Assembly (NCBI RefSeq): GCF_014779765.1
Contig: NZ_JACXZA010000001.1
Coordinates: 124,001 to 188,000, forward strand
DNA from: Paenibacillus terricola
Lineage (GTDB): Bacteria > Bacillota > Bacilli > Paenibacillales > Paenibacillaceae
Direction of reading: 5' to 3'
Length of the DNA stretch: 64,000 nucleotides
Of the stretch, positions 59,153 through 64,000 are shown piece by piece (within the stretch, counting starts at the first letter, position 1; every line of letters begins with the position of its first letter). The translations under genes and the position numbers were made by a program. The notes under the pieces are model-generated. The model was given only the letters and a program-made list of their open reading frames with translations, ran no database searches and was not told where the DNA came from.

Positions 59153-60604
59153 ATGAAAATATTCGCATCACAAATTGCGCGTCAACGCTTCGCGGTCATC
59201 TGTCTGCTAGGAGCTGTGTTGGCTGGTGGAGCAGGCTTCGCAGGCGGGGTCTTATGGGTGAAGGAGCGCAATCCCATTCTGAAGGAGGCAACGTTCACCA
59301 ACTTGTCGGCCTCCTACAATGAAATTATGCGTGAGTACTTGAACGGCGCAGAGCCAAAGGATCTTATCGATGGGGCAACGGAAGGTATGGTAAAGTCGCT
59401 TAACGACAAATATTCCAAGTACCTGATCGGCGATTCCGGCGAAGCCTATGTGCAGAACTATGAGAGCGAGGTTGTCGGCATCGGCATCCAGCTTCGAGAA
59501 GAAGACAATGTCTTTATTATCGATACAGTCATTAAAGATTCACCTGCTGAGAAGGCAGGCCTCAAAGCAGAGGATATACTGACAGCTGTCGAGGGCGCGA
59601 CTGTCAAAGGGGTCAGCTTGGATAAGCTTATCGAGCTCCTTCGCGGCGAGATCGGCTCGAAGGTCAGCATTACGGTAACGCGTCCGAAGCAGACGGAGCC
59701 AATCACGGTGACGATGACGCGCGCTGCAATTCCGGTAATGACCGTATCGTACGAAATGAAGCCGGATGGTATCGGTTATGTCGTTATTTCACGATTCGCT
59801 CAGAAGACGGCCGATCAATTCAAAACGGCAATCGATGATCTCACGAAGCAGGGAATGAAAGGCCTTCTGCTCGACGTTCGCAGCAACCCGGGCGGTCTGC
59901 TTGTACCGACCATTACGATCGCAGATCAGCTTATACCGAAAGGAAAGACGATCCTTCAAGTTGTATCCAAGGAAGAGCGAAGCACACAGACGTACAAGTC
60001 TAAACAGGCGGCTGAATGGAAGCTGCCGATCGTTGTGCTGACGAATCGCCATTCAGCGAGCGCTGCAGAGGTGCTTACGGCTGCTCTGAAGGAGTCGGCT
60101 GGGGCAACGATCGTTGGGGAGACGACGTACGGTAAAGGCGTTGTACAGCGGTTCAGCCAGTTCAAGGACTTGTCGGTGCTTAGCCTCACAGAAGCGCAGT
60201 GGCGAACGCCTAAGGGCAACTGGATTAACGGCAAAGGTGTTGAGCCAGACGTTAAGGTGTCATTGCCAGCCTACACGGAGCTGTCGGCGCTGCCGTCGGG
60301 CACGGTCATGAAGCTGGGCGACTACGGTGATTCTGTGAAGACGCTGCAGCAGATGCTGGCAGCGCTCGGCTACGATCCTGCAGGGGCTTCTGCAGGCGTC
60401 TATGACGAAGCGACGAAGTCAGCGGTCATCCGATTGCAGAAGGCGGAGGGAATCGAGCCAGCAAATGGTGAAACGGCTGACAGCACGATGAACAAGCTGA
60501 TGGAGCGTCTGCGGGAGAAGCTGAAGAAAGAGGACTATCAGGAGCAGAAGGGAACCGAGCTGCTGAAAGGACTTATCGCTAAAGGGACGAGCAGCAGCAA
60601 GTAA
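59153..60604 (+). CDS. S41 carboxyl-terminal processing protease with PDZ and peptidoglycan-binding domains
   Basis: The 483-residue protein has an N-terminal signal anchor (residues 13-35), a CTP N-terminal region and a PDZ domain (about 103-190). The peptidase core has the Ser-Lys-Gln set S303, K328 and Q332 (NRHSASAAEV and TTYGKGVVQ). A C-terminal peptidoglycan-binding domain follows (GDYGDSVKTLQQMLAALGYDP, about 385-440). It is a CtpA/CtpB-like protease working on the outer face of the membrane, in wall turnover or spore signalling. ATG 59153 follows AAAGCTGG. It lies 60 bp after the dehydrogenase gene. Confidence 0.93.
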   Translation: MKIFASQIARQRFAVICLLGAVLAGGAGFAGGVLWVKERNPILKEATFTNLSASYNEIMREYLNGAEPKDLIDGATEGMVKSLNDKYSKYLIGDSGEAYVQNYESEVVGIGIQLREEDNVFIIDTVIKDSPAEKAGLKAEDILTAVEGATVKGVSLDKLIELLRGEIGSKVSITVTRPKQTEPITVTMTRAAIPVMTVSYEMKPDGIGYVVISRFAQKTADQFKTAIDDLTKQGMKGLLLDVRSNPGGLLVPTITIADQLIPKGKTILQVVSKEERSTQTYKSKQAAEWKLPIVVLTNRHSASAAEVLTAALKESAGATIVGETTYGKGVVQRFSQFKDLSVLSLTEAQWRTPKGNWINGKGVEPDVKVSLPAYTELSALPSGTVMKLGDYGDSVKTLQQMLAALGYDPAGASAGVYDEATKSAVIRLQKAEGIEPANGETADSTMNKLMERLREKLKKEDYQEQKGTELLKGLIAKGTSSSK

Positions 60605-60653
60605 CCGATCGGTCAGCCTTTACACACCTATAGCCTACACGGCATTCAAACAA

Positions 60654-60688
60654 AAACGGCGGCGCAGACTAGATCTGCACCGCCGTTT
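60654..60688. terminator. Bidirectional terminator between protease and LTA synthase genes
   Basis: AAACGGCGG (60654-60662) pairs with CCGCCGTTT (60680-60688), with an inner GCAGA/TCTGC stem. The minus side runs into TTTTTGTTTG and the plus side into CGCATTTTTG. Confidence 0.85.
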
Positions 60689-60712
60689 CGCATTTTTGAA
60701 GAAAATAAAGGA

Positions 60713-62602
60713 TTATTCCACGCCAGACTTCGTAATGAGGGTCGTTGTCGACTTATCAGGCAACTGCTTGATATAGCTGTCCGACAGCTGCAGCAAGCGA
60801 AGACCATTCAAGTATTGCTGCTCATTCGCTGTGTTCTCTGTTGTTTCTGTGCTGTCTTCAAGCTTGTAGTCTGTACCGTCCTCGAAGGCTTTGCCAGTAA
60901 GGAACATGGTGGAATCCGTTACGATCGAACCTGTCGGCAGGAAATGCCGCATCGGCAGAACGTTGGATTCATTGTTCAGCAAGTCTTGACCGAAATGAAT
61001 CTGGTCTCCATAGGAAATACCGAGAAGGTTAACAGCCGTTGGCGCGATATCGATCTCGCCGCCTGTCTTCTCGATCGTCGATTGATACGTTACGCCAGGG
61101 GCGTGAATGACGAGCGGAATTTTGAACATATCGGTATAACCATACTCGTGTCCAAGCAGATTCTTAAGCATTTCTTTCTCGTTGTTCTTCAGCGAGTAGA
61201 GGGACAAGCCTTGGTGATCGCCATAGAACATGATGACACTGTCATCCCATAAACCGCTGCTCTTCAGTCCATCGAGGAACTTGCCGAGCTCATAGTCCGC
61301 ATAGTTCTGCGCATGTAGATAGTTGCCTACAAGCGTACCTTCCAGCTCAGTCGGAAGCGTCATATGGTATTTCTCTTCGGGAATATCAAACGGATGGTGA
61401 GCGCTCATCGAAATCACTTGAGCGTAGAACGGCTGCTCGCTCTGATCCATCTCCGTCAGTTTCGCCAGCGCTTTCTCGTACAGGATGGCATCGGATGCAC
61501 CGAATGCAACATGGTCATCGTCGCCGAAGAACGACTGGTCATAATATTTCTCCCAACCAATGGATGGGTACAGCTCTTTGCGATTCCAGAACTCTACGCT
61601 GTTCGTATGGAATGTTGCCGTTGTATAGCCGTTAGCCTGCATCAGCTTCGGCAAGCTTGGCAGCGCCTTATCTACAAAATGTTCGGTGGCTGCTTCGTGC
61701 TTCGGCACATACATCGACGTATTGACGACGTACTCAGCATCTGATGTTGTACCTTGGCCAACCATCGTATAGAAATGATTGAAGTGGAATGTTTCGTTAA
61801 CAAGCTTGTTCATGTTCGGCGTTACTTCTTGACCATCAATCTTCAGTCCGATAAGGAAGTCTTGGAACGACTCCATTTGAAGAATGATCAAGTTTTTGCC
61901 TTTGGCGGCGCCATAGTACTGCGGATTCAGCGATGGTGCTACACCTTTCAGCTCGTCGATCGCAGCTTGTGTAATTTCTGACTTATCGACGACTTCCAGG
62001 TCCTCGCTCGTATCGGCGAAGATCGTGTACACCTCATAGTTGAGAATGCCCATTTCTTCCGCTTGCTTGTTCTCATTCATGCTGGCACGGTTCGGCCAGA
62101 TGTTGAACAGGCACAGACCCACGGAGAAGACGAATACGTACGTGAGCACCTTGCGGTTGACTGGCTTCATGCCGATCGAATGACGAACCGACTTGTACTT
62201 TGGTCTGTACACGAGAATGGCCAGAACGATAACATCGATGAAAATAAGCAAATAATAAGGATCAAGCAGCGAATATGTGCTGTTGCCGACTTTCGTTACC
62301 TTGTCTGCCTGAGCGATTGCATGATACGTGACGATGACGCCATAATACTTGTAGTACATGAGTACGGTAAAGTATAGCAGGGTCAACAGCAGGTTCGTAA
62401 TCATATAGTACAGCAGCTTTCTTTTGCCCGCCAACCATTCAATAATGCAGAACACGGCCCAGAAGAACGGAATTTCCGTAACCAGCGTCATAATCGACGG
62501 TCCTTCGTTGAATACAACAAACCAAGCGATGATGCTCTTGATCAGTATGAGGACGGTAAAATAAAAAAACCTTCGATGCAGTATCCGATTCAATAAGGCC
62601 AC
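60713..62602 (-). CDS. LTA synthase (LtaS/YfnI) family phosphoglycerol transferase
   Basis: The 629-residue protein has about five N-terminal TM helices, then an extracellular sulfatase-fold domain. Catalytic features are the threonine in GQGTTSDAEYVVNTSMY, FHTNSVEFWNR and the metal-ligand GDHQGLS. It polymerises glycerol phosphate from phosphatidylglycerol onto lipoteichoic acid or acts as an LTA primase. GTG 62602 follows AAGGAG by 9 nt and starts at the membrane domain; a longer in-frame start at 62695 would add a poor leader. The protein is shed or cleaved after the TMs in relatives. Confidence 0.92.
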   Translation of the reverse strand: MALLNRILHRRFFYFTVLILIKSIIAWFVVFNEGPSIMTLVTEIPFFWAVFCIIEWLAGKRKLLYYMITNLLLTLLYFTVLMYYKYYGVIVTYHAIAQADKVTKVGNSTYSLLDPYYLLIFIDVIVLAILVYRPKYKSVRHSIGMKPVNRKVLTYVFVFSVGLCLFNIWPNRASMNENKQAEEMGILNYEVYTIFADTSEDLEVVDKSEITQAAIDELKGVAPSLNPQYYGAAKGKNLIILQMESFQDFLIGLKIDGQEVTPNMNKLVNETFHFNHFYTMVGQGTTSDAEYVVNTSMYVPKHEAATEHFVDKALPSLPKLMQANGYTTATFHTNSVEFWNRKELYPSIGWEKYYDQSFFGDDDHVAFGASDAILYEKALAKLTEMDQSEQPFYAQVISMSAHHPFDIPEEKYHMTLPTELEGTLVGNYLHAQNYADYELGKFLDGLKSSGLWDDSVIMFYGDHQGLSLYSLKNNEKEMLKNLLGHEYGYTDMFKIPLVIHAPGVTYQSTIEKTGGEIDIAPTAVNLLGISYGDQIHFGQDLLNNESNVLPMRHFLPTGSIVTDSTMFLTGKAFEDGTDYKLEDSTETTENTANEQQYLNGLRLLQLSDSYIKQLPDKSTTTLITKSGVE

Positions 62603-62811
62603 TTGTATGCACTCCTTGCTCTTTGCCAAATGTCTATAGTGTATTTTACAACTCCGCGTACTCATGTCAATATTTATAAACTCCCAATAAGGCACGGAAT
62701 TGTAAATGGACTAAAAACTTGGTTACTTAGCCTAACTAAATTTATCATTTATGAAGCAATGATAACACTTCTCTTCATCTATGAATTTTGTCTGATTTGT
62801 GGCATTTTTCA

Positions 62812-62841
62812 TTGTCGACTGCTGTTGGCGTATACTATACT
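62812..62841 (+). promoter_or_regulatory. Predicted promoter of ferritin gene
   Basis: TTGTCG (62812-62817) and TATACT (62836-62841) are 18 bp apart and lie 46 bp before the ftnA start. The region 62603-62886 is divergent from the LTA synthase gene and holds no other gene. Confidence 0.5.
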
Positions 62842-62886
62842 AGGTTCAAGCAAGCGCAAGAAAAGATTGGAAGGAGCTGATTTACC

Positions 62887-63393
62887 ATGAAAGACGAGTT
62901 ATATAAAGCACTTAATGAGCAAATGAACTTCGAATTCTACTCGGCGCACGTCTACTTGGCTATGGCTGCTTATTGTTCTGGAGAGAACCTTGACGGATTC
63001 GCTAATTTCTTCATCGTACAAGCCGAGGAAGAACGGTTCCATGCGATGAAAATTTATAAGTTCCTTAACGACCGCGGTAAACGCGCGACGCTGGACGCGC
63101 TTGGCGCACCGAAAAACGACTACAGCTCGATTCTCGAAGCGTTCGAGGACGGTTACCATCATGAGCAGGTGAACACGCAGCGGTTCTACCACTTGTCCGA
63201 CCTTGCCTGGAATGACCGCGAGCATGCGACGATCGGCTTCCTGAAATGGTTCATCGACGAGCAGGTTGAAGAAGAAGCTCTGTTCGATAGCATTATTCAG
63301 AAGCTGAAGCGGATCGACAAAGACAGCAATGCGTTCTACACGATGGATGAAGCATTCGCAGCTCGCAGCTTTACGCCTCCTGCAGGTGAATAA
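62887..63393 (+). CDS. ftnA: Ferritin (non-heme iron storage)
   Basis: The 168-residue four-helix ferritin has the diiron ligands E16, E49 and H52 (NFEFYSAHVYLAMAAYC, then AEEERFHAMKIY), plus E94-region and the late WFIDEQVEEEALFDSII. It oxidises and stores iron in a 24-mer shell in the cytoplasm. ATG 62887 follows GGAAGGAG. A terminator-like hairpin follows. Promoter sequences upstream show no clear PerR or Fur box by eye. Confidence 0.95.
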   Translation: MKDELYKALNEQMNFEFYSAHVYLAMAAYCSGENLDGFANFFIVQAEEERFHAMKIYKFLNDRGKRATLDALGAPKNDYSSILEAFEDGYHHEQVNTQRFYHLSDLAWNDREHATIGFLKWFIDEQVEEEALFDSIIQKLKRIDKDSNAFYTMDEAFAARSFTPPAGE

Positions 63394-63443
63394 TAGTAAT
63401 ACGCCCAAATCGCTAAGAAGTTACTGAAATTTGAAGATATTGA

Positions 63444-63495
63444 AAAAAGCTGCCCACAGGTCATGGATTCATGAGTCCTGTGGAGCAGCTTTTTA
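63444..63495. terminator. Bidirectional terminator between ftnA and LytTR gene
   Basis: AAAAAGCTGC and CCACAGG pair with CCTGTGG and GCAGCTTTTT around an internal loop, with A and T runs on the two sides. It serves the convergent ferritin and LytTR genes. Confidence 0.85.
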
Positions 63496-63530
63496 TTGTG
63501 AAGCGATGCGGTTATGTGCGCTTCATCGGG

Positions 63531-63875
63531 TTAGGACGGAACGCGGCGGGACGCCATCATTCTCGACTTCAGCCCTTGCAGCTGGCGCTTCGTGAGCGGA
63601 AGGTTCTTCGCACCCGTCGAAGCTGCACCTAGGCAAACACTATCTTCGTTCATTGCCAGCACCTTCAGCAGATTGACATAACAGTTCGATGCCACCTCGG
63701 CGAAAGTACCTTCCTTCGTCAGCTTCGTCAGCTGCTCACGGGTCATAGGTTTCTTAAGATTGTAATTAACCCCATGGAAGCTAACAAGCCCCTGCCTGTT
63801 GACCTTGAAAAATAAAATATCCCGTTCGACCTCAAAGTCATACAAATTACGAATAGAATTCGGCGCTACACGCAT
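63531..63875 (-). CDS. Stand-alone LytTR-type DNA-binding protein
   Basis: The 114-residue protein is essentially one LytTR domain (ILFFKVNRQGLVSFHGVNYNL to SNCYVNLLKVLAMNED and LPLTKRQLQGLKSRM). It lacks the receiver domain of typical LytR/AgrA regulators. LytTR domains bind DNA direct repeats to control virulence, bacteriocin or wall genes. ATG 63875 follows GAGGAAG. No kinase is adjacent; it may be constitutive or a partner-controlled regulator. Confidence 0.82.
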   Translation of the reverse strand: MRVAPNSIRNLYDFEVERDILFFKVNRQGLVSFHGVNYNLKKPMTREQLTKLTKEGTFAEVASNCYVNLLKVLAMNEDSVCLGAASTGAKNLPLTKRQLQGLKSRMMASRRVPS

Positions 63876-63969
63876 TCTTCCTCAAGCCCCCTCGTCGGAA
63901 GTATTGTCAGCGCTTACATTATAGCACGATCACTGCTGCACGCAAATAGGGATATCGGGCTATAGAAAG

Positions 63970-64000
63970 AAAAAAGGCGTGAAGCTTTACGCTACACACC
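63970..64000 (-). terminator. Terminator of a gene entering from the right edge
   Basis: On the minus strand GGTGTGTAGC pairs imperfectly with GCTTCACGCC around GTAAA and is followed by TTTTTTCTTTC, implying a minus-strand gene just beyond the window. Confidence 0.5.

Overview
The window comes from a spore-forming, Gram-positive member of the Paenibacillaceae (Paenibacillus/Cohnella-like). The evidence is moderate GC with strong AGGAGG-type ribosome binding sites, frequent TTG/GTG starts, and typical gene sets: a ccpN-yqfL pair, a YesN/YesM-type two-component system beside LplB/LplC-type permeases and DUF3502 solute-binding lipoproteins, a collagen-like surface or spore protein, an LtaS-type enzyme and a Gram-positive tad pilus locus. 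No rRNA, tRNA, CRISPR array, transposase or prophage was seen.

Layout. 1-2.4 kb: end of an ECF sigma factor, a 52-bp tandem array of palindromes, a VOC protein and a lipoprotein. 2.6-6.8 kb: an ABC-2 exporter pair divergent from a TetR regulator and a 14-TM MFS exporter, with two matching inverted repeats as probable operators. 7.0-11.2 kb: a non-coding structured stretch, then central carbon control and metabolism (ccpN with a probable ATT start, yqfL, class II fructose bisphosphatase, ndk, transaldolase). 11.4-23.6 kb: a carbohydrate locus with secreted GH43 enzyme, response regulator, sensor kinase, binding lipoprotein, two permeases, a second paralogous binding lipoprotein and an epimerase-fold protein.

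23.7-34.7 kb: a complete tad (Flp/type IVb pilus-like) operon, tadZ-tadA-tadB-tadC-flp-two tadE-like-tadG-like-prepilin peptidase-FHA protein, preceded by an intrinsic terminator only about 25 nt before the first start codon. 34.8-36.8 kb: three minus-strand genes (epimerase, lipoprotein, DUF2621-like). 37-45.3 kb: nfo, purU, tkt, ppnP, an NAD-dependent dehydrogenase, pgi and a YigZ-family gene. 45.5-49.3 kb: the sulfate ABC operon cysT-cysW-cysA-sbp behind a CymR-like site.

49.5-50.7 kb: a collagen-like protein followed by two tiny proteins that share its C-terminal fold. 51-55.4 kb: a divergent YrdC-domain protein, a nuclease-helicase fusion (PD-(D/E)XK plus XPD/DinG) and two small genes. 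55.4-55.7 kb: an apparent type I toxin-antitoxin module, with a 31-residue holin-like peptide and a convergent antisense RNA that has its own promoter and terminator. 55.8-64 kb: HAD phosphatase, membrane protein, Gfo/Idh/MocA dehydrogenase, S41 protease, LTA synthase, ferritin and a lone LytTR regulator.

The most notable items are the 52-bp in-phase palindrome array, the type I toxin-antitoxin module, the collagen-like gene trio, the terminator-fronted tad operon and the ATT-initiated ccpN. All calls come from reading the sequence; no database search was possible.
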